NCBI GenBank assembly: GCA_947305655.1
Contig: CAMZEA010000002.1
Span: 1-64,000 of the forward strand
Direction: 5' to 3'
DNA from: an uncultured Candidatus Saccharibacteria bacterium
Lineage (GTDB): Bacteria > Patescibacteriota > Saccharimonadia > Saccharimonadales > Saccharimonadaceae
DNA length: 64,000 bases
This document shows positions 28,484 to 38,033 of this stretch, piece by piece (position 1 is the first letter of the stretch; every line of letters begins with the position of its first letter). The notes beneath the pieces were generated by a model that saw nothing but the letters and a program-made list of their open reading frames with translations, searched no databases and was not told where the DNA came from. A program made the translations under genes and the position numbers.

Positions 28484-29524
28484 ATGGATTGGGTACCCGA
28501 AAATGCTCGCGTAATGCTTAGCCAGTTGGTTGAGATGTCGCGCCGGCTCGGGCGCGATCCAACTTTCACCGAGGTCGAACTAGACTCCACGACACCAGCA
28601 GCTAACAGCTACGCTTTTTATTTTGGTTCTTTTACGAAAGCTGTGCGAGAGGCTCACCGCATCGCATTCGTTCGCGATAACCGAAAACCCCCATTGCCGG
28701 TAGGCAAAAAAACATTCAAAAAGGAGGAAAACACAATGAGCAGAAGAGCCATCACTACCGAGGAATATGTCATTGGCGCCATTCGCCTACAAAAAGAACT
28801 GGGACATTTTCCAGAAGCAACTGACATCATGAACGACAAGCGCAGTCCTAGCATTTCAAGCTACATGCGGCGCTACGGCACGAGCTGGGTCGCCCTCACG
28901 GCGGTCATTCTGAGCAAAGCGAAAGAGCTAGGTATCAATGAGGATAACGTCGATAGTTATCAGCCACACGAGCCAGAGGCCGGGTATGCAGCAAAAACTA
29001 TTCCTGGTTCAGAAGACGAGCCAAAGGATAGCCCCACAGCAATTCCCGAGCCCGGCGAAAGCCTTGAAACGCCCGCTGAATCATGCCCGCCCGCGACGAT
29101 TATCGAGCCTACGAAATCCGGAATCGCTTTACCAAGTGTACTTTCCATGATTTCAGCGGACCCGATTTTGTCTAGCGAAGTAGAGCCCGAAGGCAATAAG
29201 CTTATTTCGCTTTACCCGCAGACAAGAATTATCTCGCCAAAGGTCGAAGGTTACGCGGCAGCTTTTATTGCTGACGGCGTAATCCCGCTTAACAAAACGG
29301 TTTTAGGCATACCGGTTTCGCGGGAATGTTCTAGACTAAGTCTGGTTTTGGGCGGTCAAATACTAGATTTTCCTGCACCACAAGAAGGCGTCTTCTATAT
29401 CGTTGAGCGCAAAATTGTAATAGCCGCAAAGATTGCGGGCAGGACTACCTGTGATTTACTCATCCCCAAAAAATACAACACAGATGAAGATGGAATGAAA
29501 ATCACCGAATTCTTGATACTGTAA
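28484..29524 (+). CDS. Protein with two homing-endonuclease-associated (HNH_repeat-like) domains and an unknown C-terminal domain
   Basis: LSQLVEMSRRLGRDPTFTEVELDSTTPAANSYAFYFGSFTKAVREA and EEYVIGAIRLQKELGHFPEATDIMNDKRSPSISSYMRRYGTSWVALTA; SD GAGGAGGTG. Confidence 0.6.
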   Translation: MDWVPENARVMLSQLVEMSRRLGRDPTFTEVELDSTTPAANSYAFYFGSFTKAVREAHRIAFVRDNRKPPLPVGKKTFKKEENTMSRRAITTEEYVIGAIRLQKELGHFPEATDIMNDKRSPSISSYMRRYGTSWVALTAVILSKAKELGINEDNVDSYQPHEPEAGYAAKTIPGSEDEPKDSPTAIPEPGESLETPAESCPPATIIEPTKSGIALPSVLSMISADPILSSEVEPEGNKLISLYPQTRIISPKVEGYAAAFIADGVIPLNKTVLGIPVSRECSRLSLVLGGQILDFPAPQEGVFYIVERKIVIAAKIAGRTTCDLLIPKKYNTDEDGMKITEFLIL

Positions 29525-29527
29525 AAA

Positions 29528-29557
29528 CGGCCCCCGCAAATTTTGTGGGGGTTTTGT
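29528..29557 (+). terminator. Intrinsic terminator
   Basis: CCCCCGCAAATTTTGTGGGGGTTTTGTT. Confidence 0.75.
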
Positions 29558-29633
29558 TATGCCGGTGGTCGTCATTGTTTAATCCATTTTTTATTATATA
29601 ATATAAGTATTCCAGTGAAGGGGGGTAGCACTT

Positions 29634-30278
29634 ATGGAAGGCACTATTTTACAAACTTGGGAAAAGGAAGTAGGAATAAAGACGGTCGCCGTCATAAAGG
29701 AAGTAGCAACTCGCTGGGTTGGCGCAAATTACCTCGACAATGAGCCTCACGCAATTCTTGGCCTCGGCGTAATAGCCGAAGGCAATGTTAACATTGGGCT
29801 ACTGAGCTGGGTGGGCAAGGAGGTCTCGCAATCTTTTCGATATGAGGTTTGCGTTGGTTCTTTGCAGAACTTTATCGAACTATTCGATAGCGCGATGGAA
29901 GATGTGAGGGCCCTAAGCGACAATCCAAACCAGCCATTTTTGAAGATGGACGCAATTGCGTCGGATGACGGAACTGTAAACGTCGCAGTGGGCATCTTAA
30001 GGCTAGAAAAATTTACGTATTATTTTTTCGACACAGCACGCGATGAAGATGACCTACTGCGAGCTCGAGCATTGCTCTTCGAGCTAGGCTATGTAATCTG
30101 CCGCGCTTTGGCGCCGCAGAGCGATGGCGCGTTTCTGCTAGTAAACCAGCTCGTTTTTGAGGACTGTTTCGACAAAATTGGATTATATTATCCTTACCGC
30201 CAGGCGGCTATCGCTCATGCCGAAGAAGCCTTTTGCCACAACTTATTCAGCTCCATAAGAGAATGGAGAGCGCAATAG
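29634..30278 (+). CDS. Hypothetical protein
   Basis: 214-aa ORF with SD (AAGGGGGGT), upstream TATAAT, downstream terminator. Confidence 0.65.
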   Translation: MEGTILQTWEKEVGIKTVAVIKEVATRWVGANYLDNEPHAILGLGVIAEGNVNIGLLSWVGKEVSQSFRYEVCVGSLQNFIELFDSAMEDVRALSDNPNQPFLKMDAIASDDGTVNVAVGILRLEKFTYYFFDTARDEDDLLRARALLFELGYVICRALAPQSDGAFLLVNQLVFEDCFDKIGLYYPYRQAAIAHAEEAFCHNLFSSIREWRAQ

Positions 30279-30280
30279 TA

Positions 30281-30311
30281 CACGCCGCCCTAAAAAGCGG
30301 CGTTACTTTTT
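30281..30311. terminator. Intrinsic terminator between convergent genes
   Basis: ACGCCGCCCTAAAAAGCGGCGTTACTTTTTT. Confidence 0.65.
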
Positions 30312-30719
30312 TGTCTTGAAAACGAATTTATAACCGAGATAATTTGTGACCATGCCGCAGAGAGAGCCAAAAGCCTTGGCGGCGAGGTTCGTAAACCAGC
30401 TCACGCCGAAGACGAGCAAGGTGAGCTTGATAGCGATGCTCTGCACGACCCAGGCGCTAAAGAACGAAACGACGAGAAAACCGACAATGGTATATTTGAG
30501 CGATTTACTACTGCGCCACACGAATTTGTAATTTAGAACGAAGCTAATTGAGACACAAATAGTCGTCGAGATAATGCTCGCGAGAATCTGCGGGATGCCG
30601 ATAATATTTGCTAGTAAGCCGTAGATACAGAAATCTAGGACCGTATTGAAACAGCCGACGATGACATAACGAATTTTTTCGCCGTGCTTCTCGGTGAGCT
30701 TTTTGATTTTCTCTTTCAT
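30303..30719 (-). CDS. GtrA family membrane protein
   Basis: RYVIVGCFNTVLDFCIYGLL...CVSISFVLNYKFVW...GMVTNYLGYKFVFK. Confidence 0.88.
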   Translation of the reverse strand: MKEKIKKLTEKHGEKIRYVIVGCFNTVLDFCIYGLLANIIGIPQILASIISTTICVSISFVLNYKFVWRSSKSLKYTIVGFLVVSFFSAWVVQSIAIKLTLLVFGVSWFTNLAAKAFGSLCGMVTNYLGYKFVFKTKK

Positions 30720-32149
30720 TACTTTGCCCCGTCGCGCTTTAGAACGGCAGCAATCGTGCGGAAGAAGATCTGTAAATCTAATGCAGGCGACCAGTTCTGA
30801 ACATAGTAGACGTCGAGAACGCGGCGCTCATTGAACGAAATGTCGCGACGGCCGTGAACCTGCGCCAAGCCGGTGATGCCCGACTTGACTGATAGGATGA
30901 GTGCGCGGTCACCATAATCCTTCAACTCAAACGGCTGAAGCGCACGCGGGCCGATGATCGAAATGTCGCCCTTTAGCACATTGAAAAACTGCGGCAATTC
31001 GTCGAGGCTGGTTTTGCGGATGAAATCACCAAACTTAGTATAGCGAGGATCGTTCTTAATAAAATCACCTTGCTTGCGATACTTCTTCGAGAGTTCGCTC
31101 TTCCCCATCTTTGCAAAGGCCTCCTCAGCGGTCATTCCGCAATACTCTGGCTTCATACTACGGAATTTATAGAGGTTAAACTCGCGGTCATAGCGCGTCA
31201 AACGACGGTCCTTGTAGAAGGCCGGCGACTTTGGATCGAGAATCTTCTGAATAACAAAGACAACAAGAATGAATGGAAGCGCAAGGATAGTCAAAACGAA
31301 ACCAAAGAAGAGGTCGAGAACGCGCTTGTAGGCGCGGGCGCCACCGCTGAGCGGCGTGGTGCGGATCAAAACGACTGGGGTTGCCGCGATGAACTCAACG
31401 TTATTAGTGAGCGTAATGATCGAGCTCTCGGCCGGCGAATAATAATAAAGTGCGTGATGGTCGATAGCAATCTTATTAACACCCTCGATGTCACGATCGT
31501 CGGTGTTAATGATGGCATCGATTTTATGGTGGCTAATTGCCTCTTCGATTGTCTTATACTGCTTTTTCTTCCATTCACTTGGCACATATTTGTCTGCAGC
31601 AACAACACCGACGACCTTGTAGCCCGTCTCCGGCGAAATGCCCATGAGGAGCTGCGTCGTATTGCTGCTATCACCGACGATGAGCGTGCGTACGAGGCCG
31701 ACGCTTCGGCGGAGGAAGAAGCGATGAACTAGAGAGATAATTAAGCGCTCGACGACGAGCGTGGCAAAGCAGAAAAGCGCAGTAAGAATTGCGATACCGC
31801 GCACCGGGAAAAGAGAGCTGGTCGCAATGGTGGTATTACTGGCAAAGAAATCATAGGTAATTATTGCCATCACGCCGAGGACGCTCGCAACGAGCAAGCG
31901 AATGGCGAGCATGAATGGGCGGCCGAGAATTTTCTTACTATAAAGGCCGAGCGCAATAAGAATAACGAGCCAAACCGGAAGAAGGATGAGATTGGTCAAA
32001 ACGAAATCGGTTAGCGCAGATTCAAAGAAATACGGGCGAGGGTCGATGTTAGTGCGGAAGTAATATGCGAACGAGAACGAAAAAATAATCGCAAGCGCGT
32101 CGCCAAAGAATAAACAGATACGGTAAACGAGACCCGGCTCTTTTTTCAT
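30719..32149 (-). CDS. Exopolysaccharide biosynthesis polyprenyl glycosylphosphotransferase
   Basis: TM helices; C-terminal sugar transferase KRVLDLFFGFVLTILALPFILVV...KFRSM...SLDELPQFFNVLKGDISIIGPRAL. Confidence 0.93.
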   Translation of the reverse strand: MKKEPGLVYRICLFFGDALAIIFSFSFAYYFRTNIDPRPYFFESALTDFVLTNLILLPVWLVILIALGLYSKKILGRPFMLAIRLLVASVLGVMAIITYDFFASNTTIATSSLFPVRGIAILTALFCFATLVVERLIISLVHRFFLRRSVGLVRTLIVGDSSNTTQLLMGISPETGYKVVGVVAADKYVPSEWKKKQYKTIEEAISHHKIDAIINTDDRDIEGVNKIAIDHHALYYYSPAESSIITLTNNVEFIAATPVVLIRTTPLSGGARAYKRVLDLFFGFVLTILALPFILVVFVIQKILDPKSPAFYKDRRLTRYDREFNLYKFRSMKPEYCGMTAEEAFAKMGKSELSKKYRKQGDFIKNDPRYTKFGDFIRKTSLDELPQFFNVLKGDISIIGPRALQPFELKDYGDRALILSVKSGITGLAQVHGRRDISFNERRVLDVYYVQNWSPALDLQIFFRTIAAVLKRDGAK

Positions 32150-32169
32150 CTTATATTATTATATCAAAT

Positions 32170-32529
32170 TCAGATAGAAAGCCCTAGCAGCTTTGCGGCG
32201 GCCTTAAGCGTAGCGAGGTCATCTTTAATGCTAGGATCCTCGGGGTTCTCGCGAGATTGCTCTTCGAGTTTTTCGATTTTCGCCTTAAATAGACCTGTCG
32301 TCTCTTCGTGCTGCTCAATCGGAATGACGCGGAGGGAGCGCTGGACATTGTCGGTTTTCTCTAGAAAACCACGATCTACGCAGTTCTGAACATGCTCCGC
32401 AACGGCAGAAACGGATTTCTTCTTGAGAGCAGCCATAATCTCGCGATAAGTCGGAGAATAGCCATGCTCATAGGTGTACGATGCAATGTAATCGAGTAAT
32501 TCCTGCTGTTTCTTTGTCGGTCTTTCCAT
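32170..32529 (-). CDS. LexA DNA-binding-domain-only protein
   Basis: PTKKQQELLDYIASYTYEHGYSPTYREIMAALKKKSVSAVAEHVQNCVDRGFLEK; no S24 peptidase domain. Confidence 0.8.
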   Translation of the reverse strand: MERPTKKQQELLDYIASYTYEHGYSPTYREIMAALKKKSVSAVAEHVQNCVDRGFLEKTDNVQRSLRVIPIEQHEETTGLFKAKIEKLEEQSRENPEDPSIKDDLATLKAAAKLLGLSI

Positions 32530-32548
32530 ATATTAATATTATATAACA

Positions 32549-32580
32549 AAAAACTACCCCGTTTAACGGGGGTAGTTTCC
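32549..32580. terminator. Intrinsic terminator
   Basis: AACTACCCCGTTTAACGGGGGTAGTT. Confidence 0.7.
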
Positions 32581-32604
32581 TAAATAATCTATCTTAAAGA
32601 CTAA

Positions 32605-32811
32605 TTATTTTTTGCGGGAAATGGTCAAGAAACCGTTGCGTGGGTTTTCGTTGACTTCGCGATCTGCTGGAAGGTCGCATGGGGTACCCTTAGCATTCTT
32701 CGCAACCTTGGTGAAGAAGTAAATCGTCTGTGGTTTGCCGCCACGGAGAGTAACCTCGGACTTGTGAAGATAGTATTTAACACCCTTGGAATTGGTATGT
32801 TCGTAAGCCAT
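32605..32811 (-). CDS. Small conserved protein (unknown function)
   Basis: 68-aa ORF MAYEHTNSKGVKYYLHKSEVTLRGGKPQTIYFFTK...; SD AGGAGG; TTGACA box upstream. Confidence 0.7.
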   Translation of the reverse strand: MAYEHTNSKGVKYYLHKSEVTLRGGKPQTIYFFTKVAKNAKGTPCDLPADREVNENPRNGFLTISRKK

Positions 32812-32880
32812 TTTAGACTTTCCTCCTTAGTTTTATATCTCTATCTTATGACCTCTAGAGAGCCCTGTCAATAGAGAAAA

Positions 32881-33597
32881 TCACTTTTTTCTAGGGTGAG
32901 AGACAACAGATACAGCTATCTTAAGGAAGAACCAAATGAAGAAGCGAATTACGAGAGCAATTACGAGAATTACGCAGATAAGAATAACAATGCCGGAGCC
33001 GCATGGATACCACTGAGGAGAGGCAAATTCGTAGCGAAAGAGTTCCGTGGACGGGAGATTAGCGGCGCCGTATGCGTCCATATTATCGGTAACCGGGAAA
33101 GCGGCAAGTTCATTAATCCAACAGTTAATATATTCTTTGTCGGGATAGCGCCAGCCATACTTTTTGCCCTGCGCATCACAAATTGCGGCAACTTTTTGGT
33201 AGATGTTCCCGTTTGGATTTTTTGCATTCTTGTCGATTTCTTCCTGGGCCTTCCTGATGGCTTCTTGAGCGCGGCGTAAATACTGATTTTCGAGATAGAA
33301 TGGGCCGGTACCGAAGGTTATGCGTTGTTGGCCATTTTCTTCAACGGTATTAAAAACTATGTGCTTAAGCGTGAAGCCTTGCAGGTCGCTCAACGCTTTC
33401 GCGGTTTTCGCGTCATCGCCTTCGCTATCGGCGGCAAGAACGGCATCGCGGAGCTCCGTCATCCGAATATGATCAAACCGAAGAAGCGTGGCGGCAAAAA
33501 AACTTAAGAGAATCAAAATAAGCGCTAGCTTCCAACTCCTCAGTCGGAAGATCTTAGCGAGCCCCTGTCTCAACTTATCCTTAGACAGTCCACCCAT
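32881..33597 (-). CDS. Membrane protein, unknown function
   Basis: N- and C-terminal TM segments; 238-aa ORF. Confidence 0.65.
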   Translation of the reverse strand: MGGLSKDKLRQGLAKIFRLRSWKLALILILLSFFAATLLRFDHIRMTELRDAVLAADSEGDDAKTAKALSDLQGFTLKHIVFNTVEENGQQRITFGTGPFYLENQYLRRAQEAIRKAQEEIDKNAKNPNGNIYQKVAAICDAQGKKYGWRYPDKEYINCWINELAAFPVTDNMDAYGAANLPSTELFRYEFASPQWYPCGSGIVILICVILVIALVIRFFIWFFLKIAVSVVSHPRKK

Positions 33598-33616
33598 AAT
33601 ATACTAAAATTATAGC

Positions 33617-34831
33617 ATGAAGGTATATTTTTCGGGAATCAGCGGCACCGGTATCGGGCCCCTGGCGGAATTAGCGCAAGATGCAGGCATGACAGTATGC
33701 GGCTCAGATTTGCAGCGCGGCGCAATCGCAGACGAAATCGACAAGCGCGGCATCGCCGTATCATATGGATCACAAGATGGCAAATTTTTGGCCGAACAGC
33801 TCGACGGGCTCGATTGGTTCGTCTATACGTCTGCCCTTCCTGAAGACCACGCCGAACTAAAGATGGCGAAAGAAGCTAACATCCGCGTTTCCAAGCGCGA
33901 CGAGTTCCTCGCCGAATTCGTAAAGATGCATGGCCAGAAAATGATTGCCGTAGCTGGAACACACGGGAAAACAACGACCACTTCGATGATTATTTGGTGC
34001 TTCCACGCACTCGGCATTCCGGCGAGCTATCTCGTTGGCACTACGCTGCCATGGGCAAATGGCGGCAACTTTTCAAAAGACGCCGAATACTTTATCTATG
34101 AGGCCGACGAATACGACCGCAATTTCTTAGCCTACCATCCATATCTTGCGGCAATTACTGTCGTAGATTACGATCACGCAGATATTTATAAGACTCCAGA
34201 AGAATACCGCGCCGCATTTGCGCAATTCGAAGGCCAATCTGAAAACGTTGTAAAAAACACAACAGTTGATAGCAGGATTACTCTTGTCGGTGAACTACGC
34301 AGGCAAGATGCATCAATTTGTCTTGCTGTTATGAAACAGGTTTGTGATAAGAGCGAAGAAGAAATTATTGCCGCGCTCAACCAGTTCCCTGGCGCCGGAC
34401 GCCGTTTTGAGAAGCTTTGCGACAATGTTTATTCCGACTATGGTCATCATCCAGAGGAAATCGCAGCTACGATTGCGATGGCTTCGGAGCTAAAGGCTCG
34501 CGATGGCGCGCAAGGAGTCGCCGTATTGTATCAGCCACATCAGAATTCTCGCCAGCACGAAGTTAAGGCTGGCTACAAGAAGGCTTTCATCGGCGCCGAC
34601 AAGGTGTTCTGGCTCCCGACTTATCTCACGCGCGAAGACCCAAATCTTGCCGTGCTAACACCGGCTGAGCTAATTAGCGAGATGGATAATGCGGACATTG
34701 CAGAGCCAGCCGAGCTAAACGACACTTTGGCCGCAAAAATACGCCAGCTTCATCAAAATGGATGGATTGTTATCCTAATTACCGCCGGACCAGCAGATAC
34801 TTGGTTTAGAAATTGTTTTCTTCAGAATTAA
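33617..34831 (+). CDS. murC: Mur ligase family protein (MurC-like UDP-N-acetylmuramate-alanine ligase)
   Basis: VYFSGISGTGIGPLAELAQDAGMTVCGSD; VAGTHGKTTTTSMI; YEADEYDRNFLAYHPYLAAITVVDYDHAD; YSDYGHHPEEI. Confidence 0.85.
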   Translation: MKVYFSGISGTGIGPLAELAQDAGMTVCGSDLQRGAIADEIDKRGIAVSYGSQDGKFLAEQLDGLDWFVYTSALPEDHAELKMAKEANIRVSKRDEFLAEFVKMHGQKMIAVAGTHGKTTTTSMIIWCFHALGIPASYLVGTTLPWANGGNFSKDAEYFIYEADEYDRNFLAYHPYLAAITVVDYDHADIYKTPEEYRAAFAQFEGQSENVVKNTTVDSRITLVGELRRQDASICLAVMKQVCDKSEEEIIAALNQFPGAGRRFEKLCDNVYSDYGHHPEEIAATIAMASELKARDGAQGVAVLYQPHQNSRQHEVKAGYKKAFIGADKVFWLPTYLTREDPNLAVLTPAELISEMDNADIAEPAELNDTLAAKIRQLHQNGWIVILITAGPADTWFRNCFLQN

Positions 34832-35222
34832 AGTCTTCGTCGTGACCGACGATATCAATGCTTAGACTCTCGTTCGAAAGTGGTTCTGGGGAGAAGTCGT
34901 TGGAAGAATCTTCGATACGCCCCATAACAGTGTCGTATTCCTTTAGATATTGATCCAAAACACTAGAATTTACCTCGCCATCGGCAGAGAATAGTTCCTT
35001 TTTATCGTCATCGGTGTCGTGTTTTTCGTCTTCAAAAATGTAGCCCGGGCGTGAGCGATCGAGATAGACGTCCCCCGTTTCGCGATAAATGTGAAGGCTA
35101 ACGGCAGTAGAAACGAAAGCGATTGCGGTTGCGGCAAAACCGAGAACGATAAGGTTGCGACCGCCTTTTATTTTTTTATTCTGCTCAACAATCTCTGGCG
35201 ATTCTATCGGTTCATTATTCAT
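34806..35222 (-). CDS. Hypothetical single-TM protein
   Basis: MNNEPIESPEIVEQNKKIKGGRNLIVLGFAATAIAFVSTAVSLHIY...; overlaps upstream ORF stop. Confidence 0.55.
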   Translation of the reverse strand: MNNEPIESPEIVEQNKKIKGGRNLIVLGFAATAIAFVSTAVSLHIYRETGDVYLDRSRPGYIFEDEKHDTDDDKKELFSADGEVNSSVLDQYLKEYDTVMGRIEDSSNDFSPEPLSNESLSIDIVGHDEDFNSEENNF

Positions 35223-35748
35223 TTGGATGCTCCTGGCTATACAATTCTTCCCTGAGGCTTTGAACCGATTCGCGATGCTCATCTGCAATTTCGCGCAGTC
35301 TATCAATGCTCCATTCCATGTCGTCGCGGCGCCCACGAACATGTTCGAGTTGTTCGTAAAAGCGATATGGTTCGTCTTTGCAGTTGACTCCAATCAGTGA
35401 TTCGAGCTCTTTTTGATACTCAATATAGTCACGTTTAAAGCGCTCGCGCACACTAGAGAATTCAGCCTGTTGGGCGGCTATTTCGCCACTAGCTTTATTG
35501 TTTTTGACAAGGCGGAGATTGAGATTCATCATGAGGCTGTTTGCGATGGCCTCAAACTGCGCGCCAAGATGAACGCGGCTCTTGGCATCAATGCGCTGAA
35601 CGTTCTGAAGCTGCAGCTTGATACTGGAGCAATTGGAGGAAATGTTGCCAATTTGCTCTTCGGTAAGCTCGACGGCAAAAAGGTTGGTCGGCATAGCCGC
35701 AGTTAGTACTGCACAAAATATAATCAAACCTTTTTTCGCGAGATTCAT
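35215..35748 (-). CDS. Hypothetical secreted/anchored coiled-coil protein
   Basis: Signal peptide MNLAKKGLIIFCAVLTAAMPTNLFA; TATACT 6 nt before ATG. Confidence 0.6.
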   Translation of the reverse strand: MNLAKKGLIIFCAVLTAAMPTNLFAVELTEEQIGNISSNCSSIKLQLQNVQRIDAKSRVHLGAQFEAIANSLMMNLNLRLVKNNKASGEIAAQQAEFSSVRERFKRDYIEYQKELESLIGVNCKDEPYRFYEQLEHVRGRRDDMEWSIDRLREIADEHRESVQSLREELYSQEHPNE

Positions 35749-35763
35749 ACTAAAAGTATATCA

Positions 35764-37539
35764 TTATTCTTCGTCAGGCATGAGCTGAAGATGGCAATCA
35801 GTAATCTGATAGTCATCGACAACCGAAGGCGCGCTCATCATGAGATCGACGCCGGAGCCATTCTTCGGGAAGGCAACGATATCGCGGATGTTTTCGGTCT
35901 CTTCGAGGACCATAAAGATGCGGTCAATACCATAAGCGCAGCCAGCGTGCGGAGGTGCGCCGAACTTAAAGGCGTTAAGCATGCCGCCGAAGCGAGCTTC
36001 GACATATTTCTCGTCATAACCAAGAATACCGAAGACTTTGTACATAATTTCTGGGTTGTGGTTGCGGACGGCGCCAGAGCAAATCTCGTAGCCGTTCATA
36101 ACCATATCGAACTGGTCAGCAACGATTGCGAGTTTTTCTTCGTCGGTCTTAGCGTTTTCGAGAGCTTCTAGGCCACCTTTCGGCATCGAGAATGGGTTGT
36201 GGCCGAAGTCGAGCTTCTCTGCTCCGTCATCCCACTCATAGAATGGGAAGTCGACAATCCAGCAAAGTGCCACGACATTAGGATCTTTAAGTTTGAAGTG
36301 ATCAGCAAATGCAATGCGGAGCTGGCCGAGGACCTTGTTGACCTTGGCGCGCTTGTCGGCACCGAAGAAGACAGCATCGCCGCTTTCGGCGCCAGTTTTC
36401 TTCGTGATAGCTTCGAGTTCGGCTTCGCTCAAGAACTTGGCAATTGGGGATTTGATGCCTTCTGGGGTGTAGGTGAGATATGCGAGACCGCCAGCGCCAA
36501 GCTTGCGAGCCTGTTCAGTAAATGCGTCAATCTGAGAACGACTAAGGTCTGCGCCATTTTTGACGCAAATTGCCTTCACGCATTCGGCTTTTGCAAAGAC
36601 TGCAAATTCTGTATTCTTCAAATCATCAGTGAGATCGATGAGCTCCATGCCATAGCGAAGGTCTGGCTTATCGACACCATATTTTTCCATCGATTCCTGG
36701 TATGGAATGCGCGGGATATCTTCGCTCATGAGCTTCTTGCCACCAAAATCTTTGACGAGGCTCTTTACGAGCGGCTCCATTTCCTGGCGGACAGTTTCGC
36801 CGTCCTCAACAAAGGACATCTCGCAGTCGAGCTGATAGAACTCACCGTAGAGACGGTCAGCGCGTGGGTCCTCATCGCGGAAACAAGCTGCGATTTGATA
36901 ATAGCGAGGAATACCGCCGACCATCAAAAGCTGCTTAAACTGCTGTGGAGCCTGCGGCAAAGCATAAAACTTACCTGGCTGAAGACGAGATGGAATGATG
37001 AAGTCGCGTGCGCCTTCTGGAGACGAGTTGGCGAGAATTGGGGTAGTGACCTCGATGAAATCATGCTCGTGCATATATTCACGCATGAAGCGATAGTACT
37101 CAGAACGACGAGCGAGGCGCTTCTGCATGCTAGGACGGCGCAAGTCGAGATAACGATACTTGAGACGAAGTTCTTCGCCGGTTTCGACGCCCTCATCGTG
37201 GGTAGAAACAGGAACTGGTTCGGAGCGATTGAGAAGCTCGAGAGTGTCTACGACAACCTCAATATTGCCAGTTGGAATATTTGGATTCTCGAGACCTGCA
37301 CCACGCTGACGAACGGTACCTTCGGCACGAATCACATATTCATCACGAAGATGTTCAGCAAGCTCAAATGCATCTTTGGTCTGCGGGTCAATCACGAGCT
37401 GAATTAGGCCAGTATGGTCGCGCAAATCGATGAAAATGAGACCGCCGTGATCGCGGCGAGAATTTACCCAGCCAGCCAGTTGAACTTTTCCGGATTTGAC
37501 AGTTAAATCTTTTGCTAGGGCTCTCATTATTTGCTCCAT
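35764..37539 (-). CDS. aspS: Aspartyl-tRNA synthetase
   Basis: LAGWVNSRRDHGGLIFIDLRDHTGLIQLV; class II motifs; GCAYGIDRIFMVLEETENIRDIVAFPK. Confidence 0.96.
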   Translation of the reverse strand: MEQIMRALAKDLTVKSGKVQLAGWVNSRRDHGGLIFIDLRDHTGLIQLVIDPQTKDAFELAEHLRDEYVIRAEGTVRQRGAGLENPNIPTGNIEVVVDTLELLNRSEPVPVSTHDEGVETGEELRLKYRYLDLRRPSMQKRLARRSEYYRFMREYMHEHDFIEVTTPILANSSPEGARDFIIPSRLQPGKFYALPQAPQQFKQLLMVGGIPRYYQIAACFRDEDPRADRLYGEFYQLDCEMSFVEDGETVRQEMEPLVKSLVKDFGGKKLMSEDIPRIPYQESMEKYGVDKPDLRYGMELIDLTDDLKNTEFAVFAKAECVKAICVKNGADLSRSQIDAFTEQARKLGAGGLAYLTYTPEGIKSPIAKFLSEAELEAITKKTGAESGDAVFFGADKRAKVNKVLGQLRIAFADHFKLKDPNVVALCWIVDFPFYEWDDGAEKLDFGHNPFSMPKGGLEALENAKTDEEKLAIVADQFDMVMNGYEICSGAVRNHNPEIMYKVFGILGYDEKYVEARFGGMLNAFKFGAPPHAGCAYGIDRIFMVLEETENIRDIVAFPKNGSGVDLMMSAPSVVDDYQITDCHLQLMPDEE

Positions 37540-37587
37540 TAAAAATAATTATTGTTTTACAAATTATTATTATACCATATTTCTCTC

Positions 37588-38010
37588 TTAACGGAAGCGG
37601 CGAGATTCGCGATCTAGATCGCGATTTTTGATGGTCTGGCGTTTGTCGTATTTTTTCTTACCTTCGCCGACAGCAATAATGAGCTTGATGTGGCGTTTTA
37701 GAGGCAGTAGCTCGACTGGAACGATTGTATTTCCCTCTTGCTTGGCGCGGTCGAGGCCAGCAATCTGTTTTTTGGTCGCGAGAAGTTTGATATCCTGCTC
37801 GGTTTCAGTCCCGAGAGTCAGGCCAAGAAGATAAAGCTCGCCTTGGCGAAGCGTGACGTAGGTACCCTTAAGCTGAGCATGATGGTCGCGAATGAGGCGA
37901 ACTTGCGGGCCCGTCAAAACCATACCGACTTCGAGTTTGTCGGACAAATTATAGTCGTAATGCGCGCGACGATTAACGACTGCTGTAGCCGGTTTTTTGG
38001 TTTTCTTCAT
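37588..38010 (-). CDS. smpB: SsrA-binding protein SmpB
   Basis: VVNRRAHYDYNLSDKLEVGMVLTGPQVRLIRDHHAQLKGTYV...KKKYDKRQTIKNRDLDRESRR. Confidence 0.93.
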   Translation of the reverse strand: MKKTKKPATAVVNRRAHYDYNLSDKLEVGMVLTGPQVRLIRDHHAQLKGTYVTLRQGELYLLGLTLGTETEQDIKLLATKKQIAGLDRAKQEGNTIVPVELLPLKRHIKLIIAVGEGKKKYDKRQTIKNRDLDRESRRFR

Positions 38011-38033
38011 ACCTAGATTATACCAGAGAAGGA

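Noticed and set aside
36199-37407. 402-aa plus-strand ORF
   Set aside because: Antisense to aspS; an artefact of low stop density in the complementary frame of a GAG/CTC-rich gene.
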